DNA from: Candidatus Pantoea bituminis | GTDB taxonomy: Bacteria; Pseudomonadota; Gammaproteobacteria; Enterobacterales; Enterobacteriaceae | Direction of reading: 5' to 3' | Length of the DNA: 64,000 bases | Assembly (NCBI RefSeq): GCF_018842675.1 | Contig: NZ_JAGTWO010000004.1 | Location: 558,001 to 622,000 of the forward strand | In this document: positions 8,832 through 17,402 of the stretch, one piece after another | Position numbering within the stretch: the stretch's first letter is position 1 | Layout: every line of letters begins with the position of its first letter | Made by a program: the position numbers and the translations under genes | Notes under the pieces: generated by a model | What the model was told of the DNA's origin: nothing | The model's input: only the letters and a program-made list of their open reading frames with translations | The model's database searches: none

Positions 8832-9232
8832 CCCCATCCCAACCTTCCCCCGTTTTGACGGGGAAGGAGACGCTGCCACATGCCGCTTCCTCACTAACAT
8901 ATAGCAGCATCTTCCTCCTCCACGTGTGGGTAAGGAGACACCGCCACATGCTACTTCCTCACTAACATATAGCAGCATCTTCCTCCTCCACGTGTGGGGA
9001 AGGAGGCACCGCCACAAGCCGCTTCCTTACTAACATATAGCAGCATCTTCCTCCTCCACGTGTGGGGGAAGGAGACGCTGCCACAAGCCGCTTCCTTACT
9101 AACATATAGCAGCATCTTCCTCCTCCACGTGTGGGGAAGGAGACGCTGCCACAAGCCGCTTCCTTACTAACATATAGCAGCATCTTCCTCCCCCACGTGT
9201 GGGGGAGGACCGAGGTGGGGGACAGCCAGCAC
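8832..9232 (-). repeat. Tandem array of a 68-bp hairpin-forming intergenic repeat (5 copies)
   Basis: The segment ACTAACATATAGCAGCATCT recurs at 8893, 8961, 9029, 9098 and 9166, a period of 68, 68, 69 and 68 bases. Each unit contains CCACGTGTGG flanked by CTTCCTCCT and GGAAGGAG, giving one strong hairpin per unit, plus GCTGC and GGCAGC arms. Read on the minus strand, the array begins with GTGCTGGCTGTCCCCCACCT (ending at 9232) and finishes with GGGGGAAGGTTGGGATGGGG near 8832. The same ends occur in the array at 40887-41240 and in part at 14740-14845. There are no unique spacers and no cas genes, so it is not CRISPR. It fills the 526-base gap between the FAD oxidase gene and acuI. Function unknown. 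Confidence 0.85.
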
Positions 9233-9240
9233 CAACTCAC

Positions 9241-10551
9241 CTAATCTCGTACCTTATCAATCGCATCGCGCAGTCGATACCATCCGCTGACCAGCGGAAC
9301 AAACCATGGCTTACCGTTATAAAGTGGAATAGGCCGGAAGTTGCTGCGTTCAAACGATAAGGGCCGCGGTTCGGTGCCAAGCAGTTTCTGCGCGGCGCGA
9401 AAGCCCAGCCAGCTCATCAGCGCCACGCCATTGCCGTTACAACCCACGGCGAAGCGCGCATTGTCCATTTCACCGGCGTAAGCCGTTTTATCACGCGTCA
9501 TTCCTACAAACCCGCTCCACGCGTGGCTGATACGATAGGGTGCGAGTTCCGGCCAGATCGCCAGCATGCGCTGGCGAATGCGGATCGCCGCCGTTTTCTC
9601 ATCGCAATCCATCATGCCGGGGCGCGACCCAAACAGCAGGCGCGTGCCGTCCGGGGAAGGGCGCGTATAAATGAGATCGCGGCGACTGTCGGTGATCATC
9701 CTGCCGCTGGGAATCAATCTTTCCAGTAACTCTCGCGGCAAAGGCTCAGTAGCAATTTGATAACTCTTCACCGGCACAATGCGTTTCGCCAGATTTGGCG
9801 TGGCGTCCTTTTCGGTATAGCCGTTGGTCAGGAAAATCACCGATTCGGCCTGAACGGTGCCGCGTTCGGTATACACCACTTTGCCGCCGCCTTCTGTTTT
9901 CACACTTTTTACTCGCGCATGTGAAAACAGCTGCGCGCCGTGCTGACGCGCCAGCGCCCGCAGCGCCCGATTGTACTTACCAGGATGCACGCCGCCATAT
10001 TCATCCACCAGAATGCCGCCGTGATAAAAGCGTGAGCCGATGATCGCCGCCTGATTTTCCTGATCCACTTTGTGTACCGTTACGCCCGTCACGCGGTGCA
10101 GGATATCGCCCATTTCATACAGGCTGGCAAGCTGCTTCTGCGTATGCGCACCGAAGTAGCGTCCGCCGATAAACAGATCGGCATCCAGCTGTTCACTGCG
10201 CACTAACGTCTGAATAAACGCGAACGACGCGATGGAGTCGGCAATCATGTGCTGAAACAGGTCGGGTGGAATGCCTTTTATCGCGCCGCCAACCACCAAT
10301 TTTTGTCCGCTGCTGATCATGCCGCCGGTGCGCGTGCTGCCGCCGCTGCCGAGTTCATTAGCCTCCAGCACCACCACGTTTTTTCCGTGACGCGCCAGCT
10401 CAACGGCTGCATTTAAACCGGCGAAGCCGGAGCCAACAATAACGACGTCTGCGCGGGCAGGCAGCGCATCCAAACAGGTTTCCGGTGGCGCAGCGTCCCA
10501 CCAATAGGGCGTGGTTTTGAAATCTTCAGTAAAAATGGCCTGATCGGACAT
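9241..10551 (-). CDS. FAD-dependent oxidoreductase, DAO/PuuB-like
   Basis: A 436-residue flavoprotein. The dinucleotide-binding motif GSGFAGLNAAVELARHG lies about 40 residues in, followed by VLEANELGSGGSTRTGGM, the segment that contacts FAD in glycine/D-amino-acid oxidases and gamma-glutamylputrescine oxidase (PuuB). The C-terminal GCNGNGVALMSWLG is the second FAD contact. The start at 10551 (ATG after GAGAG) is preferred over the in-frame GTG at 10566. It lies 17 bases after the ABC ATPase gene as the last gene of the minus-strand operon. It probably oxidises the amine or amino acid imported by the neighbouring transporter; the substrate cannot be told. Confidence 0.8.
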   Translation of the reverse strand: MSDQAIFTEDFKTTPYWWDAAPPETCLDALPARADVVIVGSGFAGLNAAVELARHGKNVVVLEANELGSGGSTRTGGMISSGQKLVVGGAIKGIPPDLFQHMIADSIASFAFIQTLVRSEQLDADLFIGGRYFGAHTQKQLASLYEMGDILHRVTGVTVHKVDQENQAAIIGSRFYHGGILVDEYGGVHPGKYNRALRALARQHGAQLFSHARVKSVKTEGGGKVVYTERGTVQAESVIFLTNGYTEKDATPNLAKRIVPVKSYQIATEPLPRELLERLIPSGRMITDSRRDLIYTRPSPDGTRLLFGSRPGMMDCDEKTAAIRIRQRMLAIWPELAPYRISHAWSGFVGMTRDKTAYAGEMDNARFAVGCNGNGVALMSWLGFRAAQKLLGTEPRPLSFERSNFRPIPLYNGKPWFVPLVSGWYRLRDAIDKVRD

Positions 10552-10568
10552 GATCTCTCTCTTCACTG

Positions 10569-11318
10569 TTACAACACCTGACCGAGGAACTCGCGGGTGC
10601 GTGCATCCTGCGGATCGTCAAAGAGCTGCGCCGGTGGCGCCATCTCCACAATTTTGCCGGCATCGGTAAAGCAAACCCGATGCGAGACTTCGCGGGCGAA
10701 ACGCATTTCGTGCGTCACCAGCAGGCAGGTCAGCCCTTCATCCACCAGTTCGCGAATAGTATTCAGCACCTCTTTCACGGTTTCTGGATCGAGTGCGGCT
10801 GTCACTTCATCGAACAGAATGATTTCCGGCTGCATCGCCAGCGCACGCGCAATCGCGACGCGTTGTTGCTGTCCGCCTGAAAGCTCACCGGGATAGCGGC
10901 TCTCTTTACCGCTTAGCCGCACTTTTTCAAGCAGACGAATCGCGCGCTCGCGCACCGCTTCACGCTCATGTTTCAATACTTGCATCGGTGCCATCATCAC
11001 GTTGTCGAGTACCGTGCGATGCGGAAAAAGGTTGTACTGCTGAAACACCATCGCCACTTGATGACGCAGCGGGCGCATCGCTTTTTCGCTGTTGATCTCA
11101 TGAACGCGATGTTCACCCACGCGCACAAAGCCTTCATCAATCGGCAACAAACCATTTATGCAGCGCAGAATGGTGGATTTACCCGAGCCGGACGGCCCAA
11201 TAATGCAGACCGCTTCGCCTTTGGCGACCTCCAGCGAAATGCCTTTCAATACGTCGGTTTTGCCGAAAGATTTATAAATGTTGTCCAGTTCAATCAGGGA
11301 CGAGACGCGATCGATCAT
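10569..11318 (-). CDS. Polar amino-acid-type ABC transporter ATPase
   Basis: A 249-residue ATPase with Walker A GPSGSGKST at residues 41-49, Q-loop QQYNLFPH, signature LSGGQQQRVAIARAL, Walker B IILFDEVTAALDP, and switch His in LVTHEM. The sequence is of the GlnQ/HisP class. The frame is open further upstream (to 11594), but that part lies over the permease gene; the ATG at 11318 overlaps the permease stop by four bases (ATGA), which fixes the start. It energises import together with the two permeases and the binding protein encoded upstream. Confidence 0.93.
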   Translation of the reverse strand: MIDRVSSLIELDNIYKSFGKTDVLKGISLEVAKGEAVCIIGPSGSGKSTILRCINGLLPIDEGFVRVGEHRVHEINSEKAMRPLRHQVAMVFQQYNLFPHRTVLDNVMMAPMQVLKHEREAVRERAIRLLEKVRLSGKESRYPGELSGGQQQRVAIARALAMQPEIILFDEVTAALDPETVKEVLNTIRELVDEGLTCLLVTHEMRFAREVSHRVCFTDAGKIVEMAPPAQLFDDPQDARTREFLGQVL

Positions 11319-12121
11319 AGGGCATCCCCTTTGGTGTTGTTTTCCAGTCGACGCGCCAGCAGGGCGATCGGGTAGCAATAGCAGAAGAACATCAGCAGCA
11401 CGGTGACGTAGAAATAAACCAACGTACTTTCGCTTTCGGTTGCCAGCGTGGTGCGCAGCAGCGTAACGACCTCTTGCACGCCAGTGACGGTAGCCAGCGC
11501 AGTGGAAATGGCCAGCAGCGCATACAGGTTCATCCAGCCGGGAATGATGCGGCGCAGCGCCTGCGGTAAAATCACGATGCGATAAATCTGCCACTGGCTA
11601 TAACCAAACGAGCGTGCAGACTCCCATTGTCCGCTGTGCACCGAGTTCACCGCACCACGGATCACTTCGGCGAAGTTAGCGGCAGTAGGCAAACTCAAGC
11701 CAATAATGGCTTTGAACAGCGGCGAAAAAGTGAAGTGAATACTCAGCAATTCCACGCGATAAGGCAGCAGATAAAGCATTGAAAACAGCAGCACCAACCA
11801 CGGCGCGTTACGCAGAAAGTTCATCACCGCACGCGCGGGCAGGCTTAACCAGCGCCGTTTCGCCATCATCGCCAGCCCAAGAAACAGACCGAGCACGGTG
11901 GCGAACGCCATGCTGACGATGCTGATAAAGATGTTAAGCACGAAGCCGCCGCTCAGCGGCCAGCCCTGCATCGATCCGGTCAGCAGCAGCGGCAGTTTCT
12001 GCCAAACCTGATGCCATTCGCCGCCGGGATCGTTGAAGATGCTAAACAGTAAACCCAGCAGCGTCAGGATGAAAAAGGCCTGCTTGGTCTGGGTTTTGCG
12101 TTTTTGGTAAAGCATGTCCAT
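11315..12121 (-). CDS. Polar amino-acid-type ABC transporter permease
   Basis: A 268-residue inner-membrane protein of the HisM/GlnP family with about five or six hydrophobic helices. Visible are FLRNAPWLVLLFSMLYLLP (the RNTP-like family motif) and the EAA loop GQWESARSFGYSQWQIYRIV near residues 165-185, the contact to the ATPase. Its ATG lies two bases before the stop of the other permease gene, and its stop overlaps the ATPase gene by four bases. It forms a heterodimeric channel with the second permease. Confidence 0.9.
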   Translation of the reverse strand: MDMLYQKRKTQTKQAFFILTLLGLLFSIFNDPGGEWHQVWQKLPLLLTGSMQGWPLSGGFVLNIFISIVSMAFATVLGLFLGLAMMAKRRWLSLPARAVMNFLRNAPWLVLLFSMLYLLPYRVELLSIHFTFSPLFKAIIGLSLPTAANFAEVIRGAVNSVHSGQWESARSFGYSQWQIYRIVILPQALRRIIPGWMNLYALLAISTALATVTGVQEVVTLLRTTLATESESTLVYFYVTVLLMFFCYCYPIALLARRLENNTKGDAL

Positions 12122-12123
12122 GT

Positions 12124-12833
12124 TTAGCCTCCATATCCTGGATAGGCGAGGCGACGTTCAACCCAGCCAATCAGCCACACCAGCGCACTCACCAGCACCA
12201 CGTAAATCACCAGTACCAACAGCATCACTTCCAGCGTGCGGAAGGTGTCGTTATAAATCTGTCCGGCGGCGTACATCAGTTCCGGTACGGTAATCACCGA
12301 CGCTTGCGAGGTGGTTTTAAACAGATTGGTTAACACATTGGTCAGCGGCGGCAGGCAGATGCGTGATGCAATGGGAACCTGTACATGACGAAACAGGCCC
12401 CAGCGCGAGTAGCCGAGTGAACGCGCCGCTTCCAGCGTGGCTTTAGGAATAGCATCGAATCCTGATCGAAAGGCTTCTATGCACAACGCGCCACCAAACA
12501 GGCTGAGTGAAAGGGCCGCTGACATAAAGGCGCTGACCAGCGGCACCTGCAAGCCGGTTAGCGGATCCTCCTGCGTAAAACCGATCTGCGTCAGCGTGAA
12601 ATAAAAGAACAGCATTTGCAGCAGCGGCGGCGTATTGCGGAACAGCTCAACAAACAGCTCAATGGCGGCATCCAGCCACGGCAGCTTTAACGTCAGCGCC
12701 AGCGTGCCTGCCAGACCAATGAGGATCGCCAGCAGTGAGCAAAGCGCTGCCAGCTCCAGCGTTTGTATCACCCCTGAAATAGCCACTGCTGATACACCGG
12801 ATCCAGCAGCCAGGAATAGTCGAGTCCAAACAT
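12124..12833 (-). pseudogene. Polar amino-acid-type ABC transporter permease, 5' frameshift
   Basis: The conserved body (VIQTLELAALCSLLAI, FRNTPPLLQMLFFYF, EAA loop KATLEAARSLGYSRWGLFR) is open only from a GTG at 12786. Upstream on the same strand an ATG at 12833 encodes MFGLDYSWLLDPVYQQWLFQG, the usual N-terminus of such permeases (YxWxxLxxPxYxxWLLxG), but in another frame. One missing G in the four-G run (CCCC at 12771-12774 on the plus strand) would join them and give 236 residues. The ATG follows the binding-protein stop by 9 bases with AAGG before it. I treat it as one gene with a probable sequencing error. If the shift is real, the GTG start would give a 220-residue protein. Confidence 0.75.
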
Positions 12834-12842
12834 AGTCAGGCC

Positions 12843-13667
12843 TTAGTTCGCCGCTGTGCGAGCCGCTTCTGCACGTTTTTCAAGGTACGGCGATTTCGGC
12901 ATGTCGAACGCTTTTTCCCATTCGATGAGCTTGTTTTCGCCTTCGGCTTTCACGATCGCTTTGTTCACTGCGGCCAGGAAAGCGGTGTCATTTTTGCGCA
13001 CGCCACCCGCCATTGGGGTGAATTCATAGGGCTTTACGGCAATTTTGTAATCAGTCCAGCCCGCCTCATGGGTTTTGTTTTGCAGCGTCATGTCGTCAAA
13101 CACCATCGCAATGCAACGGTTGTCCTGCAATGCACGATAGGCTTCTGGCAGTGCGGTAAAGTTCACCAGTTGCAGACCATACTTCTGGGTCACGGTTTTA
13201 TTGAAGTAAGAGCCTTGAATGCCGCAGATTTTCTGGCCTTTCAGCTGTTCCCACTGGGTAAATTTCGCAGTTTTACGCGCCAGGATAGAAGGGCCCGCGG
13301 CGGAGACGTACTCTTCACTGAAGTCGATCTCTTTGGCACGCTCAGGCGTCACGCCCAGCGTGGCCATGATCATGTCGATCTGACCCGCGTTTAAAAACTG
13401 GATGCGGTTGGACGCATTGACCGGCACCAATTTGATTTTGTCTGGTGAACCCAGCAATTCGTTGGCGATATAGCGCGCCAGGCTGATTTCAAAGCCCACG
13501 GTTTTGCCGTCGTTATCCATGTAGCCGTAAGGTGGATAATCATTTTTCACGCCGACGGTAAGCACACCACGACTTTTGATATCAGAAAGCGTGTCGGCAT
13601 AGGTAATGGCGGGAGCAGCCAGCAGCAATAGTGACGTGGCCAGAAAACGCATACGATGTTTTGTCAT
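12843..13667 (-). CDS. Periplasmic amino-acid-type solute-binding protein (SBP_bac_3)
   Basis: A 274-residue protein with a clear signal peptide (FLATSLLLLAAPAITYA, cleavage near residue 24) and the family-3 binding fold: LTVGVKNDYPPYGY near the N-terminus, DGKTVGFEISLARYIA, and QIDMIMATLGVTPERAKEIDFSEEY, the characteristic family motif. It heads the operon of two permeases, an ATPase and an FAD oxidase. It should capture the substrate in the periplasm. The ligand could be an amino acid, opine or amine; nothing in the sequence decides it. Confidence 0.92.
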   Translation of the reverse strand: MTKHRMRFLATSLLLLAAPAITYADTLSDIKSRGVLTVGVKNDYPPYGYMDNDGKTVGFEISLARYIANELLGSPDKIKLVPVNASNRIQFLNAGQIDMIMATLGVTPERAKEIDFSEEYVSAAGPSILARKTAKFTQWEQLKGQKICGIQGSYFNKTVTQKYGLQLVNFTALPEAYRALQDNRCIAMVFDDMTLQNKTHEAGWTDYKIAVKPYEFTPMAGGVRKNDTAFLAAVNKAIVKAEGENKLIEWEKAFDMPKSPYLEKRAEAARTAAN

Positions 13668-13884
13668 TTTCTTATCCTTCGGTAGTGATGGTTTGCAGGT
13701 TTTATGATGTTTTTTATAGGGATACGCGTTGTTTTTGCACTGCGTTACTGTCGTCTTAAAGACAATTTAGGGTTCGCAGATGGGCAAAAAGTGCGACTCA
13801 CTTGTCAATCGAATATGAAATCTGATAGATATTTAGTCAACAAAAAACCATATATTGAAATCTTATAATTAAAAGTTTCACATT
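13668..13884. promoter_or_regulatory. Divergent promoter region between the ABC operon and the iclR-type gene
   Basis: This 217-base AT-rich region separates two operons transcribed away from each other and should hold both promoters and the regulator's site. Two direct copies of a motif, ATATGAAATCT (13813-13823) and ATATTGAAATCT (13852-13863), lie about 40 bases apart, close to four helical turns. Near the second there is an imperfect palindrome GAAATCTT-N-AAAGTTTC. They are candidate binding sites for the IclR-type regulator. Confidence 0.45.
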
Positions 13885-14709
13885 ATGGAACTTATTGGGG
13901 CGAACAGGATGAGCGATAGCGCGGGAAAAAATGGCGTGCAGTTACTTGATCGGGCAGTCACGCTGCTCGATTTTGTCGCAGATGCGGGCAGTGAAGGCTT
14001 AACGCTGAAATCGTTATGCGAATTATCGGGACTGAATAAAGTGACTTGCCATCGCATTTTGAATTCGCTGGTAGAGCATCAGTTGCTGCACAAAATTCAG
14101 GGCGACAAGTGTTATCGGCTGGGCACCAAATTACTCATTTTCGGGGCGAAGGCTGCGCGTGGCCCGGGATTGCGCCGTCAGTTTCAGCCAGCGCTGGAGC
14201 GATTGCGCCAGCAGACCGGCGAAACGGCCATGTTAATGGCACGCGATCGTGATGATTCGGTCTGTATTGATCGCTACGACAGTGAATATCAAATGCAAAC
14301 GCTGACCGGCTCGGTGGGCGGTTCGGTGCCGCTGGGATTAGGGCCGGGAAGCCTGGCGATTTTATCGTTTCTCGACACTGAACAGCAGCAGGAGATGTTG
14401 CAGCGAAATCAGGCGCGGCTCGAGAGCTGGCCAATGCTGACACCGCCACGTTTAGCGCGGTGGATTGCGGAGACAGCAGAGCAGGGTTACGCGTTGGATA
14501 CAGGCGAACTGATTCCGGGTATAGCCGGTATCGCAGTGCCAATCCGCGTGGCAGGGGCGGGCGTGGTCGGTTCGCTCGGCCTGACTTTTTTGTCCCCACG
14601 GCTTAATGATGACGTTTGTCAGCGCTATGTAGCGCTGCTTAAACAGGAAGTGGCAGAAATTGAGCCGCTGCTAAGTCCACTCGATACGCGATTACGTGCG
14701 TCGATGTAG
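13885..14709 (+). CDS. IclR-family transcriptional regulator
   Basis: A 274-residue protein with an N-terminal winged helix (about residues 22-80: LLDRAVTLLDFVAD, LTLKSLCELSGLNKVTCHRILNSLVEHQLL) and a C-terminal IclR effector domain (GETAMLMARDRDDSVCIDRYDS, AGIAVPIRVAGAGVVGSLGLTF). IclR proteins bind small carboxylates or amines and usually control adjacent catabolic genes. Two starts are possible, 13885 and 13909 (MSDSAGK); neither has a good ribosome site. It lies divergent to the ABC transporter operon and upstream of an SDR and an oxidase, so it likely regulates both sides. Confidence 0.88.
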   Translation: MELIGANRMSDSAGKNGVQLLDRAVTLLDFVADAGSEGLTLKSLCELSGLNKVTCHRILNSLVEHQLLHKIQGDKCYRLGTKLLIFGAKAARGPGLRRQFQPALERLRQQTGETAMLMARDRDDSVCIDRYDSEYQMQTLTGSVGGSVPLGLGPGSLAILSFLDTEQQQEMLQRNQARLESWPMLTPPRLARWIAETAEQGYALDTGELIPGIAGIAVPIRVAGAGVVGSLGLTFLSPRLNDDVCQRYVALLKQEVAEIEPLLSPLDTRLRASM

Positions 14710-14739
14710 GCGAGGATTTTGCATGATCTTCCTCAGAGG

Positions 14740-14845
14740 ATTGTGCTGGCTTTTCCCCATCCCGGCCTTTTCCCATGAAGCGGGGGAAGGCGATGCTGCC
14801 ACATGCGCTTTCAGAGCGAGCCTGGGGCAGCGTCTTCCTCATAAC
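14740..14845 (+). repeat. Single copy of the hairpin repeat family, between the iclR-type and SDR genes
   Basis: Begins TTGTGCTGGCTTTTCCCC and ends near GGGCAGCGTCTTCCTC. It shares the GTGCTGGC end, CCCGGCCTT, GGGGGAAGGCGATGCTGCC and the GCAGCGTCT arm with the arrays at 8832-9232 and 40887-41240. It is not tandemly repeated here. Confidence 0.7.
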
Positions 14846-14865
14846 AAACATCAAGGAGCTAAAAC

Positions 14866-15570
14866 ATGTCTATTTCTGGCAAGAAAGTCGCACTCATCAG
14901 CGGTGCCAGCCGCGGTATTGGGGCAGCGATTGCCGCTAACTTACTGGCCAACGGCTGGGCGGTGAGTTTGGGGTGCCGCTCGCCAAACGATGTACCGGTT
15001 ACCGATGCAGAAAGCCAGCTGATCTGCGCTTTTGACGCCTTTGATCCCGACAGCGAAAAAGCCTGGATCAGCGCGACTATCGAGAAATTTGGCCGCATTG
15101 ATGCCGTGGTTCACAACGCCGGTATGATGCTGCCCGTTTCAATCCTTGAAGCCAGTGATGATGAGTTTGATCGTACTTTTGACGTTAACGTTAAATCGCC
15201 AATGCGCTTGAGTCGCCTGGTCTGGCCGCATCTGCAAGCCAGCGGCGCCGGACGCATCGTGATGTTGGTGTCGCTGTCGGGCAAACGCGTTAAAGCAGAG
15301 CGTTCCAGCCTCTACTCAATGAGTAAATTTGCCGCCTTAGCGCTGGCCCACGGATTACGCAAAATTGGCGATGTCGATAGCATCCGCTGCACGGCGATTT
15401 GTCCTGGTTTTGTCGCCACCGATATGGGAACAGCACTCACTGAAATCTCAGCCGAAAAAATGACGCAGCCGGAAGATATCGCGCATCTGGTGCGTACCGT
15501 GCTTGAGCTGCCGAGCACCACCAGCATCGCCGAAATTCCCGTTAACTGGACGGTAGAAGATAGCTACTAA
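14866..15570 (+). CDS. Short-chain dehydrogenase/reductase (SDR)
   Basis: A 234-residue classical SDR: cofactor motif GASRGIG at residues 13-19, NAG at 84-86, catalytic Tyr150 and Lys154 in YSMSK, a catalytic Ser in LVSLSG just before, and ICPGFVATDMG after. It has a near-ideal ribosome site (AAGGAG, 7 bases before the ATG). It precedes the second FAD oxidase gene by 15 bases, so the two are co-transcribed. The substrate is unknown; by context it may reduce or oxidise a carbonyl product of the amine/amino-acid oxidases. Confidence 0.87.
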   Translation: MSISGKKVALISGASRGIGAAIAANLLANGWAVSLGCRSPNDVPVTDAESQLICAFDAFDPDSEKAWISATIEKFGRIDAVVHNAGMMLPVSILEASDDEFDRTFDVNVKSPMRLSRLVWPHLQASGAGRIVMLVSLSGKRVKAERSSLYSMSKFAALALAHGLRKIGDVDSIRCTAICPGFVATDMGTALTEISAEKMTQPEDIAHLVRTVLELPSTTSIAEIPVNWTVEDSY

Positions 15571-15585
15571 CTGACGAGGTCAATC

Positions 15586-16913
15586 ATGGGTCCAGGCGTT
15601 GATGCGGTGGCTTCATCAGATAACTTTCCAACGGAAACCGATGTCGTCATCGTTGGAGGTGGGATCATTGGCGCTGCTACGGCGCTGTCGCTGGTTCAGC
15701 GCGGCATTCGCGTGGTGCTGCTGGAAAAAGGCACCGTAGCGGCTGAACAATCAAGTCGTAACTGGGGGTGGTGTCGTCGCACAGGCCGTGATCTGCGTGA
15801 ATTGCCGCTGATCAATCTCAGCATGCAGTTATGGGAAAACATGAACGCCACGCTGGGGCGTGAAACCGGTTTTCGCCGTAACGGCATCGTTTATGGGACG
15901 CGTACCGAAGCGCAATATGCGCGCCATCAACGCTGGATTGCCGAAGCTAAACAGCACGATATTCACAGTGAATTACTCTCATCGTCACAATTACATGAGC
16001 ATCTGCCGCAGTTACAAGGCGAGTTCATTGGCGGATTGTTTACCGCGCTGGATGGTCGCGCAGAACCGCAAAAAGCGGCACCGGCGATGGTGTTGAAAGC
16101 AATGGAGCATGGCCTGAATCTGCAACAACATTGTGCAGTACGCACCATCGAACGCACCAATGGACGCGTCAATGCGGTGATCACCGAACATGGCGTGATA
16201 CGCTGTCAGCAAGTGGTCACGGCGGGTGGTGCCTGGACGCGATTGCTGCTGCAAGGGCTGGATGTCACGCTTCCGCAGCTGAAGGTTTTATCTACCGTGT
16301 TGCGCACCCGGCCAGTGGATTTCGATCCAGGCGTTTGCGCCAGTTTTGGTAGCGTAGCGTTACGCAAACGGCTGGACGGGGGTTAACCGTTGCCAGTTCT
16401 GCCACCAATACCGCTGATATCACGACCGATTCGCTGCGTTTCAGCCCACTGTTTATGCCGGCGTACTGGGTTGAGCGCCAGGCGCTGAAGCTGCGTTTAG
16501 GCAAACGCTTTGTCGATGAATTAGTTAACTGGCGGCCTGGCGTGGAAGATAAGCGATCGGTGTATGAGGCGGTTCGCGTGCTGGAGCCACAAATCGATCC
16601 AGCTATTGTTCAGCGGATGCGGGAGGCTCTCGGCAACGTGTTGCCGCCGCTGGCCAATTTGCCGGTAGCACAAAGTTGGGGCGGTTTGATCGATACTCTG
16701 CCTGATGCGATCCCCGTGATCTCTGCGGTAGAGGAAGTGAAAGGACTTTACGTCGCTACTGGATTTTCTGGTCACGGCTTTGGTATTGCGCCAGGCGCTG
16801 GGCAGCTCATGGCTGATCTCGTATTAGGCAGCACGCCCTCGGTAGATCCTCATCCTTTCCGCTTATCACGCTTTAGTGACGGTGAACGGATTCGGGCGCA
16901 ACACTGGTTGTAG
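15586..16913 (+). pseudogene. FAD-dependent amino-acid/opine-oxidase-like protein, apparent frameshift
   Basis: First frame (to 16386): VVIVGGGIIGAATALSLVQRG is the FAD-binding motif, followed by VLLEKGTVAAEQSSRNWGW, typical of DAO-family oxidases next to amino-acid ABC importers. Second frame (to 16913): LTVASSATNTAD through YVATGFSGHGFGIAPGAGQLMADL, the C-terminal FAD contact. The switch falls at a run of five G (16378-16382); a sixth G would give 442 uninterrupted residues, a normal length. The start ATG has GAGGT before it. It would oxidise an amino acid, opine or similar compound with FAD. Most likely a sequencing error; if real, the protein is lost. Confidence 0.78.
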
Positions 16914-16920
16914 CACGTAA

Positions 16921-16962
16921 CTGCACCTTATGCGCAGCTGCATAAATTTGCATAAGGTGCAG
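16921..16962 (+). terminator. Strong hairpin after the second oxidase gene
   Basis: A 13-bp perfect inverted repeat, CTGCACCTTATGC (16921-16933) with its complement at 16950-16962. Only a weak T-rich stretch follows (ATATTTAAGCGTTTT), so termination is likely but not certain. Confidence 0.6.
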
Positions 16963-17402
16963 ATATTTAAGCGTTTTACTCTCTGGTTATTTTGATAAAT
17001 TATTATTTATCAAGGGCTTGTGTTTTTATCATTTTGACTGATTAATTATCGCTGGCGGGTTGTCGCTGTTTAAAAAAGTGACATCATGACCGCCAATTTT
17101 TGACACCCATTTTCATCTTTACAGAGGACGCCGCCATGGCCGGTACAATGCGCATTTGCACTGGTTCCCGTTCGCTACTGCGAAAGCGCGCGCTGTTTCC
17201 CTCGATCATTTCAGTGACACACTCCTCGCTCACCATGCGGTGAGGCCAGCCTGACGTACGCTGTTGGACATGCGTAAGGGCAGAGCTCATCTGACTTTAC
17301 TGATGTCTATCGGTTTAATCCGTCTGACGTTATTCGCCGGGGAATCATCCCCATTGCTGTGCCTCTGGCACCCACTCATCCTTGACGCTAGGGATTTGTG
17401 CT
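16963..17402 (+). other. Long leader / promoter region of speC
   Basis: 440 bases without a long gene. It holds an AT-rich hairpin (TTGATAAAT 16992-17000 with ATTTATCAA 17005-17013), a short ORF with a good ribosome site (17136-17243), and a small hairpin GGGGA-ATCA-TCCCC at 17339-17352 about 50 bases before the speC ATG. A second frame (17264-17446) crosses the speC start but shows no convincing ribosome site. Confidence 0.5.
17136..17243 (+). CDS. Possible 35-residue leader peptide upstream of speC
   Basis: ATG preceded by AGAGGA at good spacing, then 35 codons to TGA. The peptide is basic in the middle (SRSLLRKRALF) and hydrophobic after it. Position and size recall speFL, the ornithine-sensing leader peptide of speF in E. 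coli and Salmonella, but I see no similarity to its HIRRT and FAHRNSFDFHFF motifs. It could be an unrelated regulatory ORF or a chance frame. Confidence 0.35.
   Translation: MAGTMRICTGSRSLLRKRALFPSIISVTHSSLTMR

Noticed and set aside
8832..9232. CRISPR array
   Set aside because: The 68-bp units abut with no unique spacers between them, repeats contain hairpins and vary, and no cas gene is near.
8951..9240. Overlapping minus-strand ORFs in the first array
   Set aside because: They are translations of the 68-bp repeats and change frame with each unit; not coding.
17136..17243. Direct homologue of the speF leader peptide (speFL)
   Set aside because: The conserved HIRRT and FAHRNSFDFHFF motifs are not present.
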